Below are positions 1 to 9,732 of a DNA stretch of 64,000 nt, piece by piece (position 1 is the first letter of the stretch; each line of letters starts with the position of its first letter). Position numbers and translations under genes: made by a program. The notes under the pieces were generated by a model. It did no database searches and was not told the origin of the DNA. It saw only the letters and a list, made by a program, of their open reading frames with translations. The stretch covers positions 114,245,120 through 114,309,119 of the forward strand of contig NC_039362.1 in assembly GCF_003573695.1 (NCBI RefSeq), in the 5' to 3' direction. Origin of the DNA: Papaver somniferum. Lineage: Eukaryota > Streptophyta > Magnoliopsida > Ranunculales > Papaveraceae.

Positions 1-1091
1 GTCCTCTTTCATACTTACAACCTTAAAACAGATTTTCCACACTTCCAAACAAGTTTAGAATTGGTTCATCTCACTTTGAAGAACTATGTGATTGGTCAAG
101 AACACTCAATCACAAATCATGGGTTTAACGGTTCTACCAAAACAAGTTTCGGTTCTACCTTCATGTGAGTACTGTGCATAGTCACACTAGCTTTCCAAAA
201 TTCGGTTGACTAGGTACTAGGATCGGTTACCCACATATATATGGTATCTAACTTATATGTGTTGCACATGTCCATAGGATCGGTTCCCCTTTTCCTAAAA
301 ACGTGTTGCACATGTACATAGGATCGGTTCCCCTTTCTTCTAAAAACTTGTTGCACCTCATACAAGGATTGATTCCCCTTTGTGATGTGTTGCACCTCTT
401 ACTAGGATCAGTTCCCCTTTACCCAGAGTCGGTCATACACAAATCACAAACTCGATCATACCATCTCATGTGATTACTTAAGATCTGTTTCACTAATAAA
501 AGTCATACCAATACATAAGTGAGGCCTTTGTGAATAGTTTTACAAAGAACACAAACAAGTCATGAGCGGTTATACTAAATCACACATAGTGGTTGTTCAC
601 AAGATATGCAATGAATAACAATACCAATAACGCCTGGCGATTTCCTTTTTGATTCATAAACAAGTTTATGAACTTACTTCCTTAAAACACATGTAAAACA
701 TTGTTTCCTAGGATGAAATCCTCACCTCATACCCATACATGATCACAATAGCATTTAAACGATTATTTCGATGTCTTATCTACAAAGTTTAATGGTTAAG
801 CAATAAACCTCGTATTGTATTCCTTAATACTATGTCTATCTAGAGTATTCATGCTTCCCAGTTTTGTTTTCAATATGCACGACTTGAAAGATACGTTAGG
901 GAATGAAAAAGTTCAAGTCAAATATCACTAGCCTCAAGTGGAAGGATGATTTTGTCATTGTAGCTTCTTACTTCTTCACTTCTTCAAGTCTTCACAATAC
1001 TTGTAATGTCTCATATCCTAATACTTTCAAGCTAACCTATACGAAGTTGACTCTAGTACATAATCAAGCGACTCTTAAAATGAGTTTTGAT
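1..1091 (-). other. Internal non-coding part of element A (off left edge)
   Basis: This stretch lies downstream of the gag relic of minus-strand element A and runs out of the window. It has no long reading frame and I recognise no polymerase domain. The only structure I see is a short tandem repeat at 205-427. By position it should correspond to the region between gag and the 3' LTR of A, which would lie left of base 1. Confidence 0.5.
205..427. repeat. Degenerate tandem repeat, period about 45 bp
   Basis: Four to five copies of a unit of about 38-46 bp follow each other. Each contains a variant of TAGGATCGGTTCCCCTTT preceded by GTGTTGCAC. The best copies start near 257, 302, 348 and 386, with a weaker one near 205. 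On the minus strand the first three translate in one frame as repeats of about 15 residues, but the frame is short, so I do not call it coding. Confidence 0.75.
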
Positions 1092-1910
1092 TCACGAAAA
1101 TATGACAACCAAACTTGGCATACCAACGCTTGGTGGGTTCAAACGAGCAATGCTATAACAAATATAATTATCATCCAACCTTAATTTGCACTTCGGTTGA
1201 ACATGTACCTTTGTGTCACAATAGAGACACCGTTTCTGATCACCCGGAGTGACTAAAGTGAGTAGGTTTAACATAATCGTTAGAAGTTTCTTCCTTCCAT
1301 GAAATGCAGTAATTCCTTGATCAATGGAAGTTGTAAGCACATCTTTAGTAATAGGAAGGGATTGCAATTTAGCTTCTCAAACTGATTTCGTTAGAGAAAC
1401 ATGATTATAAGTACTCACGTTTTTTAACATCTCAGTTTTATCAGAGGCAATAGGTATAGTAGACTCTTCAGAACTACCCTTGCATTGAATAAAGCGCTTA
1501 CTCAATAGACGTTTAATTTCTAAAGCATTCTCCTCAAGTTTGGCCTCGAGTAAATTTCTTGACAAACTTAATTTGGCTTTTTCTTCACGAAGAATCTTTA
1601 ATTGAGACTCACGATCATTTACCATACCAATAAGCATATTGACTTTGTGCTTCAGCCTAATAACTTCATAGGACTGAATTATAGCTTGTCTTAGAATTAC
1701 TGCATTTTCTTTGGTTGTTTCCCTTTCTACTTCAAATTCAGACTCATGAGTAAAATAAAAGGGATAACACTTATTAATATTTGCATGTTTCACGGGAACA
1801 GAATGTCCATCTATATGCAAGACAGACAAGTCTTTCTCTTTAATAGATATTATAGAAACAATACTTTTATTCCTGGTGATGTGTGTATCAGAGATAGAAC
1901 TTCTTTCCAT
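1092..1910 (-). pseudogene. gag remnant of copia-type element A
   Basis: A single frame of 273 codons starts at an ATG just inside the primer-binding site and has one internal TGA at 1379-1377. The N-terminal part begins MERSSISD, which matches the start of the gag relic near 58,228 (MDKSTISD). The middle is rich in Lys, Glu and Leu and probably forms a coiled coil (about residues 70-135). After the stop comes a CCHC zinc knuckle (CLYCDTKVHVQPKC, around bases 1,198-1,245), as expected for the nucleocapsid part of gag, which binds the RNA genome in the retroelement particle. No UBN2-like N-terminal domain of the kind seen in element P is visible. Dead because of the stop; the family call rests on position plus zinc knuckle. 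Confidence 0.7.
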
Positions 1911-1961
1911 AGAGTCAAATTGCTACAAACACAGACTTATAAGGTCTTAGCATGTTTTCCT

Positions 1962-1975
1962 GCTCTGATACCAAT
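1962..1975 (-). promoter_or_regulatory. Primer-binding site of element A
   Basis: On the minus strand the bases directly after the LTR read ATTGGTATCAGAGC, the usual plant sequence complementary to the 3' end of initiator Met-tRNA. It fixes both the LTR edge and the element's orientation. Confidence 0.85.
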
Positions 1976-3073
1976 TGAAAACGCGGGGGTACAAAAACCA
2001 CGCCCAATATTCCGTTCGGCAATCTGTATGGAGAGTACCAACTTAAAAGCGAGACTACCAACTTAAAAGCGAGACTCAATCAAGAAATGTATCAATGGGC
2101 TTTATCTATTTCTCAATTCAATCATTAAATTAACTATATAGAAATCCATGAGACTGATTGATATGAGAATAACTCGGATGGTACCAAAGACCAATGGTCG
2201 AGTGTCAATCAAGTCATATCCAACAAACAAGGTCGAATTTATAAACTGTGATTGAATTACTCACAACCTGTGATATTTCAATTATATAAAAAAATAAAAT
2301 ACGGAGAAGAAATAACACAGGCACCAGAAATTTTGTTAACGAAGAAACCGCAGATGTAGAGACACCCCAAGACCTAGTCCAGATTTGAACACCACACTGT
2401 ATTAAGACGATAAAGACTCTAGCCTACTACAATTTAACTTCGGAATGGAATGTAGTTGATCCCTAACCAAGTCTCACACCGATTAAGGTATAATAGCGTT
2501 CCATACGCTTCTTGAATCCCAGCAGAACTCTGCGCACTTGATTCCCTTAGATGATCCCACCCATAACTAAGAGTTTCTACGACCCAAAGTCGAAGACTTA
2601 TAAACAAATATGTCTCTCACAGATATGCCTATTATGGTTTTGTTTCCCTCTTTAGATAAATCAAGGTGAACATGAAACTCAAGTAATAATACGGTCTTAT
2701 ACTCCCGAAGAGCAGCCTATAAATATTAGTCACCTCACAATAACCTAACTGATTAACATAAGAAATCATTGCGGAATCACAAGAGTCTGAGACGAACAAC
2801 TGTTGTGATTACTTTTTACATCTTACCTATCGGACATAAATCTCGAGTAAATCTTAGAGAAGATAAAACTCAATACTATAGAAAAAGTAAGATCAGAATA
2901 CACATCTATAAATAAAATAGTTAGATCTGGCTTCACGAATCTCAAATGAAGTCTTCAAGTCGTTAACCTAATAATGGTTTTGGAAAACCTAGGTTAATGA
3001 AGAACCGACTCTAGTTTGCAGCTAGGACACACGAGAGTATCGGGATTAGGTTTCCTGGATGCTAGAGTTCTCC

Positions 3074-3084
3074 CTTATATAGTC
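3074..3084 (-). promoter_or_regulatory. TATA-like core promoter in LTR A
   Basis: The minus strand reads ACTATATAAGGGAGAACTCT here. The same CTATATAA-GGAGA context recurs in the LTRs of P and D at the equivalent place, which supports a conserved transcription start region. Not tested functionally. Confidence 0.5.
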
Positions 3085-3598
3085 TTTCAAATCATGGTTG
3101 GTTACAATCAAAGCCAAGATAGCTTAGTAACAAAGCAATTTATATTCACTGTTAGATGAACTCCTGATTTAAGGTTCAAGCTAAGTCTGCTTAGAAATTA
3201 AGCAATCAATCTCCATCGTTAGATGATATTAGCTTGATGCACACAAATTAAATATACACATATTTAGATATGGATTAACCATACCTAAACATGTATAACC
3301 TGTTGGCTCAATAACAGTTAACCGAAGTTAGCCACATGAACACTTATAGTCTAGCCATATTCATCTAACACTTCTAGATCAAATATGATGATCAATTGAT
3401 CATGATACATAATCAAATGAATCTTAACGTGTTTCAAGAGAGTTGTTCAAATATTCATCATCTCATAGATATATATATATATGAACTATTTGAAACATAT
3501 TCGGTTTGGTTTATAACTATACAAATTACTTATACAAGAACCAATTCATGAACATAATGCCACGGTTTTCAAAACAAGTTCGCATACCTTATTTCATT

Positions 3599-3603
3599 AA
3601 AGT
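3599..3603. repeat. Target-site duplication AAAGT, left of element P
   Basis: Five bases identical to 12,225-12,229 directly abut the TG of the 5' LTR. Five bp is the normal duplication for LTR retrotransposons. Confidence 0.9.
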
Positions 3604-4266
3604 TGTTAGAGCACTGCTCGGTCGAACTCGCATGCGTTGCTATCTCAAGCATGTTTGTCAATGTTAGTGATCAAAACCATAAGTCTTGATTTCTAGTCTA
3701 TTTATAGATGTCTCGGACTAGGACATAGATTGTGTAGTTGAGCCTTAGACTTCACGACGTTCATCATTTGAAGACGAAGAACTACTAAGGGGAGCTTGTG
3801 GAACTTCATCAACAAAAGGTATGTGGAGACTGAAACTCATCTATCACTTGGAAAGTCTATTTCTACTATATCTCCTATATTGAGATATAACTCGTATTAC
3901 GATATAGTTTTCTATTATATACATTTGAGATTCGAGCTGAGTTTAACTCGCTTATATATTTTTCGGAATATGTGTTGGAAAGCTTTCGCTTCGCCCAAGT
4001 TCATTTTATATTCTTGATGCAAGTCAAAAGATGATCATGTGAAAATTGCGGAGTAACATCTTACATGGTTTGTGTGATACAATCATTTGGTGTAGACTTG
4101 GAATGTTTCGTTATGATTATTTCAATAACTTGAAAATTGCCTCGATGCTAATAGTGTGTGGGCTATTGTCATCCTCTAAGAAAGTTTCAATGATTGAAAC
4201 AAGAGTTTAAAACACTTAACCATTATTGGATATGTCATGTTGTGTACTCTTGCACATACGTAATCC

Positions 4267-4480
4267 ATGTCCGGGAACTATAGTATGCGTACCCGTACGC
4301 GCACCTATTGGCTTGAGAAATCCGGGAACCTAAGTATGCGTACCCGTTCGCGTACTGGCGTAAGCTTCATGTCCGAATATTTCAGCTGGAATTGGAAGTT
4401 CGCGTACCTATTTTCGTACTGGCGCAAACCAATTTTGGTCCGAGTATTTCAAGTATGCGTACCCGTTTGCATACTTAAAG
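4267..4480 (+). repeat. Cluster of GTATGCGTACCCGT-type repeats in 5' LTR of P
   Basis: Variants of TATGCGTACCCGTNCGCGTAC occur about five times in 215 bp, spaced by less conserved sequence containing CCGGGAACC or CCGAATATTT. The motif is rich in CG dinucleotides and near-palindromic, in a region that is otherwise AT-rich. The 3' LTR has the same cluster at 10,400-10,615. It lies about 450-650 bp upstream of the TATA core, an enhancer-like place. Confidence 0.75.
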
Positions 4481-4942
4481 CTTAAAGTTCTAAAATCGGT
4501 TATGTTCATGAACTTAAACATTTATAAAATAAGGAATGCAATCTTTGCAAACCATGGCTATGATGTTTATGAATTGATTCGAGTGAATCAAACCGATTTT
4601 GCTTTAATTTTGTTCTTGTATAATTCTATGAGAATATAGAAATTGAACAACTCTTTAACTAGTTTCATTTGAGTCATTTGAACTAGTTATGGTTAAGATG
4701 AACAACGTCGATATGAGAGTGGTCATATGGCTAGCTTCGGTTAACTATTGTTGAGCCAACATGGTGTACACGTTTACGGTGACATAAACCTAAATCAGGG
4801 TACATTTCATTTGTATGTAACAATCTAAGTTCGATCTAACGGTTGAAAGATATTAGCTTGGTTGAATCAGGTTTTTCATCTAACATTGAATATTGAATGC
4901 TTTGTTACCAAGGTAACTTGGATTGCAAACCCTGATTTTAAA

Positions 4943-4953
4943 ACTATATAAAG
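4943..4953 (+). promoter_or_regulatory. TATA core in 5' LTR of P
   Basis: ACTATATAAAGGAGAACTCT matches the equivalent positions in the 3' LTR (11,080-11,090) and in the LTRs of A and D. It probably sets transcription start for the element. Confidence 0.55.
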
Positions 4954-6047
4954 GAGAACTCTAGCAACTGGGAACCTAATCCCCAGACTTGTGTGTGTTA
5001 CTAGTTACATAACTAGAGTCGATTCTCCTTTAACCTTAGGTTTCTCTCGAGACACCGTAGGTTAACGACTTGAAGTCTTCATTGGGATTGTGAAGCCAGA
5101 CGCAACTATTTTCTATGTAGCTGCATGATCTGATCTTGTTGTTTCTATCGTGTTGAGTACAATTGGAATAATTGGCTCGAGATTAATATCTCTGATAGGA
5201 AAGATAAAAAGTAATCACAAACATCTTCGTCTCATCGTTTGTGATTCCACAGTATCTTGTTTCGCTAGTCGATTAATATTATTGTGAGGTTATTGATAAT
5301 ACTAGGCTGTTCTTCGGGAATATAAGACCGGTTTATCAATTGGTTCTTGTTCACCTTGATTTATCAAAAGACGGAACAAAAACTCTGGGTTTTTCTGTGG
5401 GAGACAGATTTATTCATTCTATAGACTTTTCTGTATGAGACAGATTTATTTATCAAGTCTTCGACTTTCGATCGTAGCAACTCTTGGTTGTGGGTGAGAT
5501 CAGCTAAGGGAATCAAGTGCATAGTATCTTGCTGGGATCAGAGACGTAAGGAACGCAACTATACCTTGAATCAATGTGAGATTGATTAGGGTTCAACTAC
5601 AGTCCAGTCTGAAGTTCATTGGTAGTAGGCTAGTGTTTGTAGCGGCTTAATACAGTGTGGTGTTCAAAGCTGGACTAGGTCCCGGGGTTTTTCTGCATTT
5701 GCGGTTTCCTCGTTAACAAAATTCTGGTGTCTGTGTTATTTATTTTCCGCATTATATTTTTTTTTATATAATTGAAATATCACAGGTTGTGCGTTGAGAT
5801 TGATTGATCCTTAAACATTGGTCTTTGGTACAGTTCAAGTTTACTCCTCCTATATTCAATCGGGCTCGCAAATTTCTATTTGCTGATTGCATATTGAATT
5901 GAGTGTTAGAGATATAAAATGTCGTATATACTTTTCTCTAGAGTGAGTCTGACTGTCTAGTTAATTCTCTAGAAAGTATATTTCAGTAAGTCCTCTCAGA
6001 TTTCCAAATGAATTGTTGGGTGTGGTTGTTGTACCCCCGCATTTTCA

Positions 6048-6061
6048 ATTGGTATTAGAGC
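6048..6061 (+). promoter_or_regulatory. Primer-binding site of element P
   Basis: ATTGGTATTAGAGC follows the LTR directly. It differs by one base (T for C) from the ATTGGTATCAGAGC seen in A, C and D, all complementary to initiator Met-tRNA. Confidence 0.85.
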
Positions 6062-6089
6062 ATGCAAACACATTAAAGACCTTATAAGT

Positions 6090-7706
6090 ATGTGTTTCCA
6101 GCAATCTGATATGGACATAAGTGTTATCTCTATAAACGTACCACCAGTCTTCGATGGCTCAAATTACTTATGGTGGAAAATTGTTATGCGTGCCTTTATT
6201 CAAGCGCGTGATTTTCAATCATGGGTTTATGTAGTTAATGGCTATGATGCTCCCGTTGTTGCAGTAGGAGATGTGACCGTTCCAAAGTATATTGGTGCAT
6301 ATGACCCTGCTGAGATTCTTGCTGCAAAGCAAAATTCTGACGGTTTGAACGCCAACATTCATGCCATTACCCCAAATCTTCAGCACCATGTGACTACATG
6401 CACTCGGTCTAAAGATACTTGGGATATCTTAAAAACCGTATTTGAAGGGAATACCTGTGAAAAGGAATCTAGGCTGCAAAACCTAAATTCTGATTGGGAA
6501 AACCTTTGTATGGAAGATGAAGATTCATTTGATGAATTTAATCACAAAGTGTCTGAAATTGTTAATGCATCTTTTGCATTGGGTAAGACTATTACTGAAA
6601 AGGATATTGTGATGAAAATTCTCAGACCGCTGCCATCTAGATCTGACTCTAAGAAGCATGCCATCGTTGAGGGAAATAACCTTGATACTCTTTCCAGAAA
6701 TACTCTTATTGGAAATATTAAAATACTTGATCATGATCAGAACATAGTCAGAACCTCTGCATTCAATGTTGTGACCCTTGCAAATTAAGCTTCTAACTTG
6801 TCATGGGCTGATGAATGTTGTTCTAATCACCTTGATCCTAAGAGATCACTGATTACACAAAATATCAAGGATATTGTGAAGAAAAGAAAAATATCCGAGA
6901 GATTGTAATCTCTCTCTATTGCTTCTGATGATTCAGTTCAAGAGAAAGCATCTTAGTGTCCTAATGCCTTACATACTGCCGATGTATGTATAGAACTTTC
7001 AGCCTTATCAACAGAAGTTCCCATTAACTCAAATTCATGTTATGAATGCGAGTCTGACACTAAGATCCTAGATTTCATGGACAATTATGAAGAAATTCAC
7101 CAGGAAAATATTCAACTGAAAGATATGTTGAAGAAACTTGAATCATCACTTCAGGTGAAAGCTCTTGAGATTGACTGTCTTAATGATGAATTCACCAGAA
7201 CCCTAGTTCTAAAATAAAAAGAGATTGACTCTCTCAAGTGTGACCTGCAAAGGTTGTCCGGAAGCTCAGACAAAATTTCAGCAATGTTGTTTGGTCAAAA
7301 AGCTTTTGGAAACACAAAAGGTTTAGGGTTCAAAAGTAAGACTGTGAGCACAACTAACTCATTTGTTCCATCCGGCTCTGGAACAATTGATCTTGCTTGT
7401 TTTAATAAACAGTAGTCATCCCTACAAAGCAAAATCTCTTTTATGTTTTTCCCTTTTTGTGGAAGTACAAGTCATGTTCAGAGAAAGTGCTGGAAGTTCA
7501 AGAGAAACAACAAAAGAATTTCCAAACTTCAAAATGACATGCAAAGGATGAATCTAACACTTGAGAAACAATCAGTGACGCTTGGGCATGAGAAGAAGTC
7601 TAAAAGAATCAAATTCAGACGAGGTAAGTCTATTCATCCAACAAACCTTGAGATGTCACCTTGTGACACAAGAAGTGAACATTTTGTTCACCCCATTACT
7701 ATTTAA
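6090..7706 (+). pseudogene. gag pseudogene of element P (UBN2-like, CCHC)
   Basis: One frame of 539 codons is open apart from five in-frame stops (6,786 TAA; 6,906 TAA; 6,954 TAG; 7,215 TAA; 7,413 TAG). The first 232 codons are intact and look like a copia gag of the UBN2/DUF4219 type: FDGSNYLWWK near the N-terminus, then TCTRSKDTWDILKTVFEGN, and an acidic EDEDSFDEFNHKV segment. Residues about 320-380 form a likely coiled coil. Near 7,455-7,500 is a CCHC-like knuckle, FFPFCGSTSHVQRKC, whose first Cys is replaced by Phe; elements A and D keep a Cys there. Gag would build the particle and bind RNA. The start is the first ATG after the primer-binding site. Non-functional. Confidence 0.85.
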
Positions 7707-8139
7707 TTTATAGTAATGAACTGTATCCTTATTTTGGACTTGAGAAATAAGGATTACCGCAAGGTCGTTCAAGTCTTGTAATTGTTTATTGATTTATTTT
7801 ATTTTGAGCAAGTAAATATTTTTTTTTGAGATAAATAATGGATCATGAACCGTGGAGACTTTTTCAAGTTTCTTTAGGGTTTGATATCCTAGAGTCTATT
7901 TATGTTTACTTGTGAACAATATTATCCTTTACCTTTTCTCTCTCTAAAAGATACAGTCCCATGGCTCTTATAACAAGAGGTACCACAAAAAGAGATGTTG
8001 TTGAAGCTGTCAATGTGTATTTGTGTGAGGGGATTCTGTCCTTAAGGAAAAGAAAGGTGAAGGATACGGTTGATAATCCATGTTCTTCCTCCAACTACCT
8101 ATTGTCTGTTTGTCATTCTGATAATATAACTTTAGGGCT

Positions 8140-8391
8140 ATGGTGAAAGATTTCATTGGAAAAAGAAATGATTTAAAATCTCGAATCATTTCATCTTTAG
8201 AAGATATTTCTCACTATGAACAAATGTTGTCTCTAACAAAGAACACTCTGCGTGAACTGAAAAGAGAACTTAATGAGTTAACTGATATTTATGAAGATGT
8301 GGAGGAATTGAATGATCCCATTATCAATGGTTTTTTCAATAATGAGAAGGAATTCTTTGTAGATTCCCTGAGAAAGCTCTACAATGTCTAG
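8140..8391 (+). CDS. Small coiled-coil ORF of element P (env-like position)
   Basis: An ATG-started frame of 83 codons, unbroken. It has a heptad-like run of Leu, Ile, Lys and Glu (about residues 8-55) followed by an acidic segment, and no transmembrane helix. It sits where polymerase or an env-like gene would be, between gag and the polypurine tracts. Element D has a small coiled-coil ORF at the same place (62,523-62,783) followed by clearly homologous non-coding DNA, and C has one at 17,416-17,661. I infer a remnant of the extra, env-like ORF known from Sirevirus-type elements. A preceding frame at 7,961-8,146 may be an upstream exon or a frameshifted N-terminus. Function unknown. Confidence 0.5.
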   Translation: MVKDFIGKRNDLKSRIISSLEDISHYEQMLSLTKNTLRELKRELNELTDIYEDVEELNDPIINGFFNNEKEFFVDSLRKLYNV

Positions 8392-9062
8392 GAAACTTCT
8401 TATGAGAATTTTATTCTTGTTTTTTTTAAGAAGGATAACTAGGGTTTGGAATAGCCATTATTGTGAGTACACATAGCTATGTCCAACTTTTTCATCTTCA
8501 ATGTTTTTAGATTTATTTATTTAAATTCTAAGTTATTTGGAAGATGATTTTTTGCAGTATTAATCTTTATGGTTTCATATATTGCAAATTGTTATGGGAT
8601 ATGTTGTTTACGTCCGTGAACCTTGACTGTCCAATACTCGTTCAAAAGTTATCGCTATTATGTCGGTATGAAAGTATTGAGAAAAGATAGAATGAACTTT
8701 TAAATAAAAAAGTTAAGCCTTTTATGTCATTATTTTGATGTAAGAAAGGATAATATTTTGTTTACAAATATTAACTCTATTATATGTCATTGTGCGAATA
8801 GTGATGAAAAATAGAATGAATCTTTGTTTATTCCGCAGTATTGGTCTTTCCCTGTTCCACATCTTTGTGTATATACTGTGTTGCTCCGTAAATTCTCTTA
8901 TGTTGAGCATGGCCAATTGAATTGATAATTTTTGTGGCTAATTCAATTGTGATTTTTGGATACAAATTCATGTTCTCATGTGATTTTATTATGTCCAAAG
9001 AAATCTTTCTTTTCTCGTAAAAGTAAGGTCGCTCTTGTTGTTCTTTCGGGAATGACATTTTA
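8392..9062 (+). other. Conserved 3' non-coding domain of element P
   Basis: No gene is seen. The sequence aligns with the reverse complement of about 61,300-62,470 in element D: shared landmarks are a GAATAGC...ACACATAGCTAT block (8,449/62,450), GGGATATGT followed by TTACGTCCGTGAAC (8,596/62,300), and a single copy of the TCCGTAAATTCTCTTATG hairpin unit (8,886) that is expanded to seven copies in D. Confidence 0.65.
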
Positions 9063-9730
9063 TGGGGGAGAGTTCTTTTTGAACTTGTGCTTAGTTTCCA
9101 AATCTTTGTGGGGAGTGCGGTTGTGGAATATTATAGAAGTTATCTTGTATCTTTATAAACTCCTTGATGAATGCATTTAGCTTCGGCTATATGATTGCAT
9201 CTAAATAAGTTGGTATGTTATTCTCTTTTGGTCATGAAGTATCTCTATGGAAATTTCATGAGGATCCCACCAGTTTTCGTACCTTTGCCAATTTATATTG
9301 ACAAAAAGGGGGAGAATTAATGTGTAGTTTCATATTACAAATACATATGGTTTACGGATCATTATGTCAGGGGGAGTGGTTTTCTTGTCGAGATGAAGTA
9401 TTGACCAAGGGGGAGTGATGTATATCACCATAATATTGTTGTCAAAGTTGTGATACAATTGAACTTTGATGCTGTGTAACAATACTATGATACTGTATAA
9501 CAATGATTGAGAGCATTTGTTTTCTCATTGTTATCACTACGGATCTTCAACAACTGTGATGCTGAGTTGAACACGTTTAGAATCATGGAGTACTTGGAAG
9601 TGATGAAGATTTCGATTCGTGTTGAAGATGCCAAGGAGATCAAGCATTTGGATGAGAAGCTACAAAGTGTTATTTATTTTGTAATCCATATGTATTGATA
9701 GTTTTGTCACTAAAATTGACAAAGGGGGAG
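9063..9730 (+). promoter_or_regulatory. Array of five polypurine tracts, element P
   Basis: GGGGGAG occurs at 9,064, 9,308, 9,370, 9,409 and 9,724; the last abuts the 3' LTR and is the functional plus-strand primer site by position. The same five tracts at similar spacing occur in D (reverse strand, 61,291 to 60,648) and C (16,613 to 15,071). Multiple polypurine tracts before the 3' LTR are a described trait of Sireviruses. A hairpin AGTTC-TTTTT-GAACT follows the first tract. Confidence 0.8.
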
Positions 9731-9732
9731 AT

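Larger units (their letters stand above)
3604..6047 (+). repeat. 5' LTR of element P
   Basis: It begins TGTTAGAGCACTGCTCGG and ends ACCCCCGCATTTTCA, and is 2,444 bp long. It aligns throughout with 9,733-12,224, with scattered substitutions. Relative to the 3' LTR it lacks about 40 bp near 5,793 (present at about 11,932-11,972). A TATA core is at 4,943-4,953, and a cluster of short CG-containing repeats precedes it. Confidence 0.93.

Noticed and set aside
903..1184. Plus-strand open frame of 93 codons
   Set aside because: It lies opposite the gag relic of element A, has no domain and no codon bias visible; a shadow frame.
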